Shown here piece after piece: positions 9,535-19,083 of a DNA stretch of 47,432 nt; the first letter of the stretch is position 1; the number at the start of each line of letters is the position of its first letter. The notes under the pieces were generated by a model, which worked only from the letters and a program-made list of their open reading frames with translations, ran no database searches and was not told where the DNA came from. The DNA comes from Synechococcales cyanobacterium S06 (lineage in GTDB: Bacteria > Cyanobacteriota > Cyanobacteriia > Cyanobacteriales > JAABRE01), in assembly GCA_011391125.1 (NCBI GenBank), contig JAABRE010000039.1:1-47432 (forward strand), in the 5' to 3' direction. Made by a program: the position numbers and the translations under genes.

Positions 9535-9746
9535 CATTCTTCTCTGGGTGTATCACCTCCTTCTTTAATTGAATCTACCATTCCTGAAATTGACTGTAAA
9601 TATAGTGTTTATTGAATGGCTTTCCAGTCATTTTCCGCTATTAAAACCCCGTTTAATGTTTCACCTTTTAGTAAAATTGGTTCATGGGTTTCTGTTATTA
9701 ATTGATCAATTTTTTCTTGAGCTTGTTTGCTTGTGATAATATTCAT
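9535..9746 (-). pseudogene. Phd/YefM-family antitoxin, broken by a stop codon and a MITE
   Basis: From the ATG at 9746 the frame reads MNIITSKQAQEKIDQLITET and then EPILLKGETLNGVLIAENDW, typical of Phd/YefM antitoxins. A TAA at 9609-9611 ends it after 45 codons, but the same frame continues with LYLQSISGMVDSIKEG and TPREEC. It then runs into the MITE at 9534. Rejoining the flanks gives a C terminus ending ILNG with its stop overlapping the toxin ATG. The GGAG-type ribosome site before the ATG is still visible. Confidence 0.8.
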
Positions 9747-9784
9747 ATTTTTTCTCCTTTTGCGAAATTAAGTAGGTGGTATTA

Positions 9785-9851
9785 GTAGGGTGAGTCACAT
9801 AGATAATTGCTCAATTTTATGGTTATTTTTTTATTGTGACGCACCCTACAA
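9785..9851. repeat. Short hairpin repeat with GGTGCGTCA ends (copy 3)
   Basis: TAGGGTGAGTCACATAG at the left and TATTGTGACGCACCCTAC at the right form an imperfect stem. It lies a few bases past the stop of the large secreted-protein gene, where it could also serve as a transcription end. Confidence 0.55.
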
Positions 9852-9857
9852 TTAAAA

Positions 9858-12800
9858 TTACCAGGGATTGCCAATCATGGTAAATGCACTCCAGAAAAAG
9901 GGGTGTTTTAAGTCTTTGTTGCCCAATTTTTTCAAGGATTCGGGGATGTCGAAGGTACGATCGCCACTGATTAATTTACCATTTTCTAACCTAACTTCAC
10001 CCCGCAACATGGCCAATTGCGCTTCCCGTAAAGCTTCGGCTTTAATTGGTGCTGTTAGCAATTGTTGATAAAAATTACTCATTAAGCCAAGTGTACCTTC
10101 GTCAGACACATACCAAAGGCTTCCTAACGCTGTTTTAACGCCAGCCTGATGTGCTAAACCGGCGAAACCAAGTTCGGCCTCGTTATCCCCCAAAGCAGTC
10201 TTACAAGCGCTTAAAACTAGCAATTCCACGGCTGGATTACTTAGTCGTAATTGCCGTAATTCACTTAAATTGAGGCGGCGATCCTCAAATTGGATGTAGG
10301 AATTTTCGGGTTTTCCGGGGTTGAATTCGCCATGGGTGGCTAAATGAAGGATACCAACGGGATTAGTTTGGCGATTTTGAATTAATTTATCGACCGTAAA
10401 ATCTTGATTCAAGAAAGATTGACCTTTCCAGATTTGTTCAGTGATGATATTTAATTCAGTTGGCACGGCCGGTAAGGGATTTTGATCGGTGAAAGTTTCA
10501 GCACCCATACCTAAGATTTTTAAATCTTTGAGAGGTACAAAGGTGGTATCAACTAAACTTATACTAGGCATTAAACCGACACTATATTTCTCAATAATAT
10601 AACCATTTCCGTCGTGTAAAGCTGCCAAAGGAAGGCTTCTTAAACCAGTATCCATGACAAAAACAAGGTTATTAATTTCCAAGCGATTTAAGTCAGCTTC
10701 AATGGGCTTAATTAACCAGTTATAAAGCTGTCCAGAAGCAGCTAATAACCTTTTATCTCCACTACTTTGGCTACTTATTTCTTTTCTTAAAACACTATTT
10801 AATTCTAATACCTTATCCCGAGTAGCATCTTCAATTTCATAACGGAGAGTTTCATCTTTAGTAACGATAATTAATTCCAAAATATCGCTATCTTGTTCTT
10901 CCACAGAAATAGCGGGTTTAGTTCTTTTTTGATTCGGGTTAAGATGTTGTTCAAATTCGTTAGTAAGTGCGGCTTCTCTTTGGTTAAAATTACTACCCAA
11001 AGCAACATTTTTCGGTGCAAAACTAACATAAATTAAAGCGGGTTTTTCTCCCGTTGCTGCTTGAATTGATCCTATAATCTCTTCAGTTTCATCTAGGGTT
11101 TTTAGTTGAATGGGTGTTGTATTAGTGAAAGCGACATCTACTGGTTGATTACTAATCGGTTTATTTTTTGTTCTTTCAGGATTACCTTCAAAGTCAGGAC
11201 CTCTTTCATCTACGGAAACAATGGCTACATTGCCAACCTTGGTAGTATATAAATATTCACCATTATTAATGATAGATTGATTATTACCAATAATACCTAA
11301 TGAACCGTTAACTTCGGGGTTTCCTACGATAAAGGGAGTTTTTCCATTTCCACCATGTTTAATGGTAACATCACCATCTGTTAAACCTGCACTAGAAACA
11401 CTAAAATTTGTATCGAAAATTTGCTCAGTAATACGGACAAAACCCTTACTTTCTAGGTTAATAATACCACCAGAATCATTACTATTGCTAGTATCAATAT
11501 AACCAGTGGTAATACTTTCGGGAGCTTTAATAGTTAAATTATAACCATTATTATTAGTAGTAATATTGCGAGAAAGGAAACTACCGGTATTATTGTTGTC
11601 TGAATCAGTTGTAAAAGTAACATCATTATTTAAGAGGATATTACTATTTAGTTTTTGACTTTCAATTGTAGTAATATTCCCTCCTATTTCTGCCAAATTA
11701 CCATTAGCATTAAGGTTAATTAATGGTTGTTGATTTCCCATGGGAGAGGTAATATTAATATTATTAACACCTGCATCAAGGGTTAAATTATGAGGTCCAT
11801 TAACCTCTCCTCTGAGAGTAATATTACCACCCAAATTATTCTCACCAAGGGTATTTAAAGTGACATCTTTTTGCAAATTAATGTTACCATTAAGGCTAAT
11901 TGATCCGTCTTTACTGTTAATATTACCGGGAATAATATTATTAGAAGATAAATTAATCGAACTATTAAGATTAGTGGAATTTATTGTACCTGCTATCGTA
12001 TTAATTGCAGTATCACCTTGTAAATTAATATTTCCTGCTACATTTAAAGTCGGATTTTCTAAGGTAATTGTACCACCCGTAACCATAGATAAGGAATCTT
12101 TAATATTAAGAGGAATTCCATTATCCACAATGGTAATATTACCTTGGCCTGGATTTGTTGTCCCTAAACCTACCACAATTGCTTCAATTAAATTCGCACT
12201 ATCTGAACTTAATTGGACAACTTGTCCTCTTCCTAATTGATTCGATAAATCTTGATAAGTTCCAATTTGATCAGAAGTTACAGCAAAAATTGGCTGAATA
12301 TTTGCATTAATCAACGCGTTACTTACCTGATTAATACTTGGATAATCTTCATCTAAATCTGCAATTTTATCGCCATTATTAGGTTTAGTAATACCTGCTT
12401 CTATTCCATCACCAGCAACATGAGGTTCAGCATCAGTATTAATAATTATAGTGCGAATTGCGTTTTCACGAAAGCCAATTTCATCGGTATTTTTTGCTAC
12501 TTGAAATAAAGCTTCTAGTTGAGCTTCAGGATAATCATCACCACTAAAAATAGGCAAATTATTAATAATATTAATAAATTGTTGACCCTCATTTGTTAAG
12601 GGTAAATCAGTTTGATAAACATAGTCTCCACTACTCCCAAAAGGAGCAATTGGTTTATCAACAAAACTACCTACCCCAAACTTACTATCAGGTTGTAAAG
12701 ATTTAATCGTATTGACTAAATTTTGGGATAATCCTTTAACACTTTCTAAGTCATCATCAAATGAACCAGATAAATCTTGAAGAATAAATAAATCTAAGGG

Positions 12801-14741
12801 TTTATCTACTTGTTGAAAATTGGCGCTACCAATTAAAATTAGGGAAAAACCATCCTGTAAGGCGTTTAAATCAGTGGTAGTTAAATCCAAGGTATTACTA
12901 TCAGTTTCGAGGGTATCTCCGACGCGAATATTTTGGCTATTATTCCCTGCTAAAAAGGTAATAGAATTACCACTGACGGAATTATCACCACCTAATAAAT
13001 CTACCTCATTTCCGATTAATAAAATACTACCATTACTAACATTAATTCCTTTATTAGTAATACTTCCAACTCCAGCAGAAAGATTAACTGAACCTCCTTG
13101 GGTTGTTAAAATTCCCGTGTTAATATTAACAGGTAAATTATCTTGGGAAGCCATATTAATAGTACCTCCATTAGTGGTAATATTTTGCGTATTAATGCTA
13201 TTACCTCCCCGGATAAAAACAGCACCATTAGAATCAATTTTACCGGTATTTATTTCTTGGGTTGCTGTTAGATTGACTCCTGTACCATTACTTATTAATT
13301 TTCCTGATGTGGTGTCAATTTTACCGATAGTATTAAGATTAATTTGCCCATTATTAGCCGTAATTTCACCATTAATTAAGTTAATATTACCGCTATTTGT
13401 TGCTTCACGTTTAATATTAATATTTTCCCCTTCAACATTACTTAAATTAATATTACCTGCGGTGTTATTGGTTAATCCTTCTCCTGTGCTTAAATTAATA
13501 TTAACATCACCTAAACCTGCATCTAATTTAACACCACTTGCTAAGGTTATTTCCGCATTTCCTGCATCACGATAAGCGTCAATAACACCATTGGCAACAG
13601 TTTCATTAGCGGTTAAATTAAGATTATTATTGGTAGAAATATCCGCATTAATGTTAAGATTACGGCCAGCTTGTAATGTTAATTCACCACCAGTTGCATC
13701 GGGATTATTACTAATAATTGGACTATCTACATTAAGATCATTATCAGCTTTAAATTTTACCTCTGTATTCTCATTAGTTATGTCAATTTGATCCCCTAAA
13801 ATGTCTATATTTTTCCCTAATATTTGGACGTTACTATCGACAGCATTTATCTCACCAGTAATAGTAGTTTTACCATTTTCGGGAGTAATATCGATCCCCC
13901 CTTCCCCCCTTAATAAGGGGGGTGTTTCTTCCACTACAGTTACTCCTAAATTATCGTTTCCTCTAATCGCATTTAAGAAGTTTTCTACAGTTAAATTTTC
14001 TAAATTTCCTGTCGTATCTGTAGGTGCAGAAATTTCCCATGTGATTAAAGAATTGGGGAAAGAAACGTTTAATTTTCCTGTACCCGGTACTGAATTTACA
14101 AGAATATTACCGTTATTTGCTGTTAATTTACCTTCATTAATTACGCTATTTCCTAATAAGGATAAGTTTTTTCCTTCTAATAATGAAATATCCGTAGCGT
14201 TATAAATTATGCCACCTGTTTGATCAAATTGATAGCTAACAGGATTACCAATTAAATTAGCATAGTCAACTGTACCAAAATTATTGAAAAAGCCATTTTC
14301 AAAACCGATTCCTGTGGCGGTAGTTGCACTAAAATCACCATTAATATTTAAACTAGCATTTTTGCCGAAAATAATCCCCGCAGGATTCATCAAAAAGAGG
14401 TTAGCATTGCTATTTGTTATTTGTATTAATCCGTTAATTACTGAGGGATTACCTCCGTTAATTCGGGATAAAATATTTATAATAGTGGGTTGAGATAAAA
14501 AGTTAGCAATTTGGCCTTCACTTAAACCAAATTCTTGGAAACTATGGAATAAATTTTGACCATTTCCTGACAGTTTACCACCTTCAATATTAAAGGTATT
14601 ACCATTAACGTTGACCTGCGTACCAATACCATCATTATTAGGAACAATATTTTGAGCATAACTTACGCCAAATGTCAAGTTACTGCTAACAATTGATACA
14701 AAACTTAATGTTTTAAGGGTGTTATTTAAAATTTTATTCAT
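9858..14741 (-). CDS. Secreted TPS-domain protein with integrin-beta-like vWA and CHAT protease domains
   Basis: A 1627-residue exported protein. A signal peptide (about 1-30, ending VSYAQ) is followed by a two-partner-secretion (filamentous haemagglutinin N-terminal) domain to about 240 and a beta-helical, Asn-rich repeat region to about 640. A vWA domain follows at about 645-857. It has a MIDAS motif at D656-L-S-G-S660, followed by FDDD, a DDYPEA loop and TDAEPHVAGDG; this order and spacing resemble the I-like domain of integrin beta chains. A second beta-helical stretch runs to about 1170. The C-terminal CHAT (caspase-like) domain has catalytic H1470 (LATHGEF) and C1513 (LSACKTA) and ends FFWSAFTMIGNPW. 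It is divergent from its likely transporter gene at 15170. The catalytic dyad is intact. Its substrate is unknown. Confidence 0.9.
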   Translation of the reverse strand: MNKILNNTLKTLSFVSIVSSNLTFGVSYAQNIVPNNDGIGTQVNVNGNTFNIEGGKLSGNGQNLFHSFQEFGLSEGQIANFLSQPTIINILSRINGGNPSVINGLIQITNSNANLFLMNPAGIIFGKNASLNINGDFSATTATGIGFENGFFNNFGTVDYANLIGNPVSYQFDQTGGIIYNATDISLLEGKNLSLLGNSVINEGKLTANNGNILVNSVPGTGKLNVSFPNSLITWEISAPTDTTGNLENLTVENFLNAIRGNDNLGVTVVEETPPLLRGEGGIDITPENGKTTITGEINAVDSNVQILGKNIDILGDQIDITNENTEVKFKADNDLNVDSPIISNNPDATGGELTLQAGRNLNINADISTNNNLNLTANETVANGVIDAYRDAGNAEITLASGVKLDAGLGDVNINLSTGEGLTNNTAGNINLSNVEGENINIKREATNSGNINLINGEITANNGQINLNTIGKIDTTSGKLISNGTGVNLTATQEINTGKIDSNGAVFIRGGNSINTQNITTNGGTINMASQDNLPVNINTGILTTQGGSVNLSAGVGSITNKGINVSNGSILLIGNEVDLLGGDNSVSGNSITFLAGNNSQNIRVGDTLETDSNTLDLTTTDLNALQDGFSLILIGSANFQQVDKPLDLFILQDLSGSFDDDLESVKGLSQNLVNTIKSLQPDSKFGVGSFVDKPIAPFGSSGDYVYQTDLPLTNEGQQFINIINNLPIFSGDDYPEAQLEALFQVAKNTDEIGFRENAIRTIIINTDAEPHVAGDGIEAGITKPNNGDKIADLDEDYPSINQVSNALINANIQPIFAVTSDQIGTYQDLSNQLGRGQVVQLSSDSANLIEAIVVGLGTTNPGQGNITIVDNGIPLNIKDSLSMVTGGTITLENPTLNVAGNINLQGDTAINTIAGTINSTNLNSSINLSSNNIIPGNINSKDGSISLNGNINLQKDVTLNTLGENNLGGNITLRGEVNGPHNLTLDAGVNNINITSPMGNQQPLINLNANGNLAEIGGNITTIESQKLNSNILLNNDVTFTTDSDNNNTGSFLSRNITTNNNGYNLTIKAPESITTGYIDTSNSNDSGGIINLESKGFVRITEQIFDTNFSVSSAGLTDGDVTIKHGGNGKTPFIVGNPEVNGSLGIIGNNQSIINNGEYLYTTKVGNVAIVSVDERGPDFEGNPERTKNKPISNQPVDVAFTNTTPIQLKTLDETEEIIGSIQAATGEKPALIYVSFAPKNVALGSNFNQREAALTNEFEQHLNPNQKRTKPAISVEEQDSDILELIIVTKDETLRYEIEDATRDKVLELNSVLRKEISSQSSGDKRLLAASGQLYNWLIKPIEADLNRLEINNLVFVMDTGLRSLPLAALHDGNGYIIEKYSVGLMPSISLVDTTFVPLKDLKILGMGAETFTDQNPLPAVPTELNIITEQIWKGQSFLNQDFTVDKLIQNRQTNPVGILHLATHGEFNPGKPENSYIQFEDRRLNLSELRQLRLSNPAVELLVLSACKTALGDNEAELGFAGLAHQAGVKTALGSLWYVSDEGTLGLMSNFYQQLLTAPIKAEALREAQLAMLRGEVRLENGKLISGDRTFDIPESLKKLGNKDLKHPFFWSAFTMIGNPW

Positions 14742-15169
14742 AATTGTTACTCAATGTTATTAATTCGTAGGCATTACCCACCCAACCAAAGATAAACTGA
14801 TTAGTCTGCCTATTTACAAGATTACCATTTAATGTTTTAATGTCAACCATATATAAGTAATTTATATATAAAAACCATCGAAAATTTCAGCTAAAAAAGT
14901 TAGAAACCCTTTAAATACAAGCCTCTTGGTTGTCAAAAAAAAAACATATATATTTAGATTTCTTATCTATGATCTATTGGTGATTATTTTGGTATAAAAA
15001 TAAGTCAGGATTAATTAATAAAATCTAACTATAGCACTTTTTAAATGTGATATACCTCTCACCCCTTCCAACCAAGGGGAAAGGGGTCAACTGAAAATGC
15101 TATATTCTTAACATTAAGAATAGTTACAAAAATTAACAGTTATTTTGATTTGAATGGAGGAGTAATTTT
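14742..15169. promoter_or_regulatory. Divergent promoter region between tpsA-like and tpsB-like genes
   Basis: This 428-bp gap must hold the promoters of both divergent genes. It is strongly AT-rich, with an alternating ATATAAGTAATTTATATATA tract around 14850-14870 and an A9 run near 14940. A partial inverted repeat, CACCCCTTCC / GGGGAAAGGGGT, lies at about 15060-15088. I cannot place a defined operator. GGAGGAG ends 8 bases before the ATG at 15170. Confidence 0.45.
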
Positions 15170-16819
15170 ATGCTATTTTCCGAGAAAAAGGTAATCGGTA
15201 GTTGGGTAAAACATAGTTTAGTTTTAGTTACTTTAAGTCCCATCTTTTGGTTGAGTTTTATTACATTAAGTTATGGTCAAGAAATAAGCAAGAATCCAGA
15301 AATTGCGCAAAATGAAACTGAACAACCAATTAAGGTAGAGACAATTGAAGTAGTAGGAAGTACCGTATTTACTGAAGCGGATTTTACGGATTTTATCTCA
15401 CCTTTAATGGGGAAAACTGTTACTCGTGCTGAATTAGATTCGCTAATTGATGCCATTAATAAGTTATATTTAGATAAAAATTATCTTACTTCCAATGCGG
15501 TTTTAGAGGAAGATAGTCTAGTAACTGGTAATATTCGTATTGCTATTATCGAAGGTGGTATTCAAGAAATTATCATTGAAGGTAATAAAAGGGTTAACAA
15601 TAGCTATATTAAAAATCGAATAGAAAGGGGAACTACTACACCTTTTAATCCGAATAATTTAGAGGATCAATTAAAGTTATTACGGTTAAATCCTTTGTTT
15701 AAAAATATATCAGCTACTTTAAAAAAAGGGGATACTACTAATCAAAATATTTTAGTGGTTTCCGTGGAGGAAGCTAATCCTTTTTCCGGTAATTTTCAGG
15801 TTAATAATTATTCCCCTCCCAGTGTGGGTGAATCCCAATTTGAACTCGATTTAAACTATGGTAATGTAACCGGAAATGGCGACTTGATCGCCATTAATTA
15901 TGATCATACTTTTGCGGGAGGTATGGATGATATAAATGTTAGTTACAATTTACCGGTAAATTCCCTTGATGGAACTGTGGGAATCGGTTTTGAATATAAT
16001 ACGAATGAGGTAATTCAAGAACCATTTGATCGGTTAAATATTGAGGGTGAATCTACTACTTTTTCCCTTAATTATCGCCAACCAATTATCAAAAATCCTC
16101 GTCAAGAATTGGCTTTATCTGTTGGTTTTACATATGAAAATGGGCAAACATTTATCTTAGATGAACCTACTGGTTTTGGTTTTGGTCCTGATTCTGAAGG
16201 TAGAACTAAAACCAGTGTGATTAATTTTGCTCAAGATTATTTGACTCGTAATGATACGGGAGTTTGGTATTTGCGATCGCAGTTCAACTTAGGCACGGGG
16301 GTTTTTGATGCAACGACCAACGATGATCCCATTCCTGATGGACAATTTTTTAGTTGGTTGGGTCAAGTGCAACGGGTGCAGATATTCAACCCCAATCATT
16401 TCTTGATAATTCAAGGAGATGTGCAGTTAACTCCCGATAGTCTGTTACCGTCTCAACAGTTTACCATTGGTGGAGGACAGTCGATTAGAGGATACCGTCA
16501 AAATTATTTAGCCGGAGATAATGGGTTACGGTTGTCAGTGGAAGATAGAATCATTGTATCCCGAGATGAAAATGGCGCAGCGAACTTGCAATTAGCGCCA
16601 TTTTTGGATATTGGCACGGTAATAAATAATAAAAATAACCCCAATTCCATTAGTCAAAATCAAACAGTAATTGCGGGATTAGGATTAGGATTATTATGGA
16701 ATCCGGAGCCGAATCTTAATATGCGTTTTGATTACGGTATACCTTTAGTTGAGATTGATAATAAAGGAGATACTGCTCAAGATAATGGGTTTTATTTTAG
16801 TCTTGGTTATAGCTTTTAA
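15170..16819 (+). CDS. TpsB/ShlB-FhaC-type outer-membrane transporter
   Basis: A 549-residue Omp85-superfamily pore that exports a partner TpsA protein across the outer membrane. A signal peptide (about 1-37, ending LSYGQ) is followed by POTRA 1 (from VETIEVVGSTVFTEADF, about 50-125) and POTRA 2 (IIIEGNKRVNNSYIKNR to about 200). A 16-strand beta-barrel then runs to the C-terminal aromatic residue (GYSF). The conserved loop-6 motif GGGQSIRGYRQN lies near 433-444. The length is normal. A GGAGGAG ribosome site precedes the ATG. It is divergent from the TPS/CHAT gene, which is almost certainly its cargo. The gene at 16909 follows on the same strand with a 89-bp gap. Confidence 0.92.
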   Translation: MLFSEKKVIGSWVKHSLVLVTLSPIFWLSFITLSYGQEISKNPEIAQNETEQPIKVETIEVVGSTVFTEADFTDFISPLMGKTVTRAELDSLIDAINKLYLDKNYLTSNAVLEEDSLVTGNIRIAIIEGGIQEIIIEGNKRVNNSYIKNRIERGTTTPFNPNNLEDQLKLLRLNPLFKNISATLKKGDTTNQNILVVSVEEANPFSGNFQVNNYSPPSVGESQFELDLNYGNVTGNGDLIAINYDHTFAGGMDDINVSYNLPVNSLDGTVGIGFEYNTNEVIQEPFDRLNIEGESTTFSLNYRQPIIKNPRQELALSVGFTYENGQTFILDEPTGFGFGPDSEGRTKTSVINFAQDYLTRNDTGVWYLRSQFNLGTGVFDATTNDDPIPDGQFFSWLGQVQRVQIFNPNHFLIIQGDVQLTPDSLLPSQQFTIGGGQSIRGYRQNYLAGDNGLRLSVEDRIIVSRDENGAANLQLAPFLDIGTVINNKNNPNSISQNQTVIAGLGLGLLWNPEPNLNMRFDYGIPLVEIDNKGDTAQDNGFYFSLGYSF

Positions 16820-16908
16820 AAAGACAAAATTATCTTTTGCCCACTACAGCAATCAAAAGCAATTCTACTGATTTTTCGAGAATCTAATATTAGAAAGGAG
16901 CAAAAATT

Positions 16909-19083
16909 ATGGCGACGAATTTAATTAATGGTTTAGGTGGAACAACCGGTTTTGGTGAAAACTTTTTATTTAGAAACGATGATGAATCAACCAGTTTAAT
17001 TGAGATTAGTTCTATTTTCGAGTCAGGTTTAAACTTTTTTGGCAATAATTACACCGATTTATATATCAATAATAACGGTAATATAACCTTTACCAGCTCA
17101 CTTTATAATTTTATCCCCTTTGGTATCACGGAAAGTTTAATCCCTATTATTGCTGCCTTTTTTGCCGATGTTGACACGAGAAGCGGGGAGTTGACTCCTT
17201 CGCCCGGTGGTGTGTCCACGGGAAGCAATTTGCTATATTGGGATTTTGATACGGCCAATGATCGGATGATCATTACTTGGGATGATGTGGGAGCTTATGA
17301 TTATCTTACTGTTCCCAATGCTTTCCAAATGGTGTTAACCGATTTAGGCAATGGTGACTTTAGCATCGAGTTTCGTTACGAAGAAGTTGAATGGTTACTC
17401 GGGGATGCTTCGGATAATGAGGTGGCCAGGGCCGGTTATTCTAGTGGTAATGGGGTCGATTATTTTGAACTACCTCAATCGGGTACTGAGGAAATGGCCA
17501 ATCTGGAAAATACCAGTAATATTGGTGATCCAGGCCGCTACTTATTCAATGTCATCAATGGTAGGCCTACCGAATACCCTGTTTTTAGCGAACCTTTTAA
17601 CTTTACGATCAGTGAGTCAAATCAGATAGGAAGTCAAGTTGGTACAATTAATGTTACTGATCCTGATGGTCAAATTACCAAGTTAGAAATAATTAACGGT
17701 AATAATGACTTGAATAATGATGGTATCCCCACCTTTGGTATTAATAACCAAGGATTAATCATTGTTACCGATAGCAATGATTTAAAAGCTCAAGCTGGAC
17801 AACAAGGTCAGCTAACCATAGAAGCTACAGACAATGATGGTTTTAGTAATACAGCAATTATTACGATTGAGATTCGGGAATCTTTAATCTTTGATCTACC
17901 TGGTTCAGCCGAAGATATAGAAATACAGGGCAATGTGGCGGCGATCGCCACTTATGGTACGGGTTTATTCCTGGTGGATATTTCCCAACCTGATTCCCCT
18001 GCAATTTTAGGTCAATATGACACCGATGGTCAGGCCAGCAAGGTTGCTTTCAGTGGAAATTTGGCGTTGGTGGCGGATGGTTCAAAAGGATTGCAGGTTA
18101 TTGACATTTCTGACCAAACTAAGCCGATTTTACTGGCTAATTATCCCACGGATGCTTGGACTTATAGTGTTGCAGTCAGGGGAAATAACGCTTTCTTGGC
18201 TGATGGACGCAATGGGCTACAAATCATTGATCTGAATAACCCTTCGACCCCCCAATTAGTCGCTAATTTTGATACGGAGGGAGCAGTGGATGTCGATTTA
18301 TTGGGCGATCAGGCGATCGTGGCCGATGGTTTTGGCGGGTTAAAAATAATCAATATTGCTGATTTAACAAAACCTAATTTGATTAGTCAGGTAAGTACAG
18401 ACGGTTATACAGAAAATGTGGAAATATTGGACAACAAGGCTTATATTGCTGACTGGTCCAAGGGTTTAGAGATTATTGATCTTAATAATCCTAGTCAACC
18501 AGTGGCGATCGCCAGTTATGGAATTGAAGGTCAAGCCCGTAATTTGACGGTGGTTGACAACAAAGCTTTTGTGATTGATAAAGACAAATTGATTAATGAG
18601 GTGGATATTACCAACCCAAATAATCCTCAACTTTTGTCAAGTTATGAGATCAAAGGTTCAGCGAGAGACTTGAATGTGATTGATAATCAGGTCTATGTTG
18701 CGTCAGGTTATGTAGGTTTAGAACAATTCAACCTTGATCCTCTGGTTAATGAGGATAACTTGATGGTGACAACTTTGGCTACACCCGCATCCTTTTTAAG
18801 CAATCCCAGTGAAGAGTCAATTAGTCTTGATCCTCTGGTTAATGAGGATAACTTGATGGTAACAACTTTGGCCACACCCGCATCCTTTTTAAGCAATCCC
18901 AGTGAAGAGTCAATCAGTCCTATTGAACCATTTAGCTATATTACTGAATGTTTAGGAGCAAAATTGGGGGATGATAATTTTGATTCTTTAATTGACTTTG
19001 ATCATAATGGTTTAATTACGCCAACTGATGTCATTTATGCTATTAATAGTTCGGCGTTGCATGACTCTGAGATGAAATTGTAG
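16909..19083 (+). CDS. Nidogen-like/LVIVD-repeat surface protein with dockerin-like C terminus
   Basis: A 724-residue protein with no N-terminal signal peptide, as in many cyanobacterial type I exported proteins. Residues about 1-220 form a nidogen-like (NIDO) domain: GLNFFGNNYTDLYINNNGN, AAFFADVDTRSG, then NAFQMVLTDLGNGDFSIEF. A cadherin-like segment follows at about 225-325, with DPDG and DNDG. Five to six LVIVD-type repeats (GLQVIDISD, GLQIIDLNN, GLEIIDLNN) fill about 330-610. A 31-residue sequence is then repeated exactly twice. The end carries an EF-hand/dockerin-like loop, DFDHNGLITPTDVIYAI. The last codons and the stop are supplied by a mobile element at 19053. AGGAG precedes the ATG. 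A surface adhesion role is inferred. Confidence 0.85.
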   Translation: MATNLINGLGGTTGFGENFLFRNDDESTSLIEISSIFESGLNFFGNNYTDLYINNNGNITFTSSLYNFIPFGITESLIPIIAAFFADVDTRSGELTPSPGGVSTGSNLLYWDFDTANDRMIITWDDVGAYDYLTVPNAFQMVLTDLGNGDFSIEFRYEEVEWLLGDASDNEVARAGYSSGNGVDYFELPQSGTEEMANLENTSNIGDPGRYLFNVINGRPTEYPVFSEPFNFTISESNQIGSQVGTINVTDPDGQITKLEIINGNNDLNNDGIPTFGINNQGLIIVTDSNDLKAQAGQQGQLTIEATDNDGFSNTAIITIEIRESLIFDLPGSAEDIEIQGNVAAIATYGTGLFLVDISQPDSPAILGQYDTDGQASKVAFSGNLALVADGSKGLQVIDISDQTKPILLANYPTDAWTYSVAVRGNNAFLADGRNGLQIIDLNNPSTPQLVANFDTEGAVDVDLLGDQAIVADGFGGLKIINIADLTKPNLISQVSTDGYTENVEILDNKAYIADWSKGLEIIDLNNPSQPVAIASYGIEGQARNLTVVDNKAFVIDKDKLINEVDITNPNNPQLLSSYEIKGSARDLNVIDNQVYVASGYVGLEQFNLDPLVNEDNLMVTTLATPASFLSNPSEESISLDPLVNEDNLMVTTLATPASFLSNPSEESISPIEPFSYITECLGAKLGDDNFDSLIDFDHNGLITPTDVIYAINSSALHDSEMKL
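18733..18918 (+). repeat. 93-bp in-frame tandem duplication inside the nidogen-like gene
   Basis: Two consecutive 93-bp units start at 18733 and 18826, each encoding 31 residues beginning LDPLVNEDNLMVTTLATPAS. The protein copies are identical; the DNA differs only at a few silent third positions, so the duplication is recent. Confidence 0.93.

Noticed and set aside
12820-13575. 251-residue plus-strand frame, and others within the large secreted-protein gene
   Set aside because: They are antisense to a repetitive, low-complexity coding region. Their composition (Leu, Ile, Pro) is a mirror of Asn- and Gly-rich codons. No ribosome sites or family motifs.
18708-18896. Minus-strand repeat peptide frame
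   Set aside because: It is antisense to the 93-bp duplication of the nidogen-like gene.
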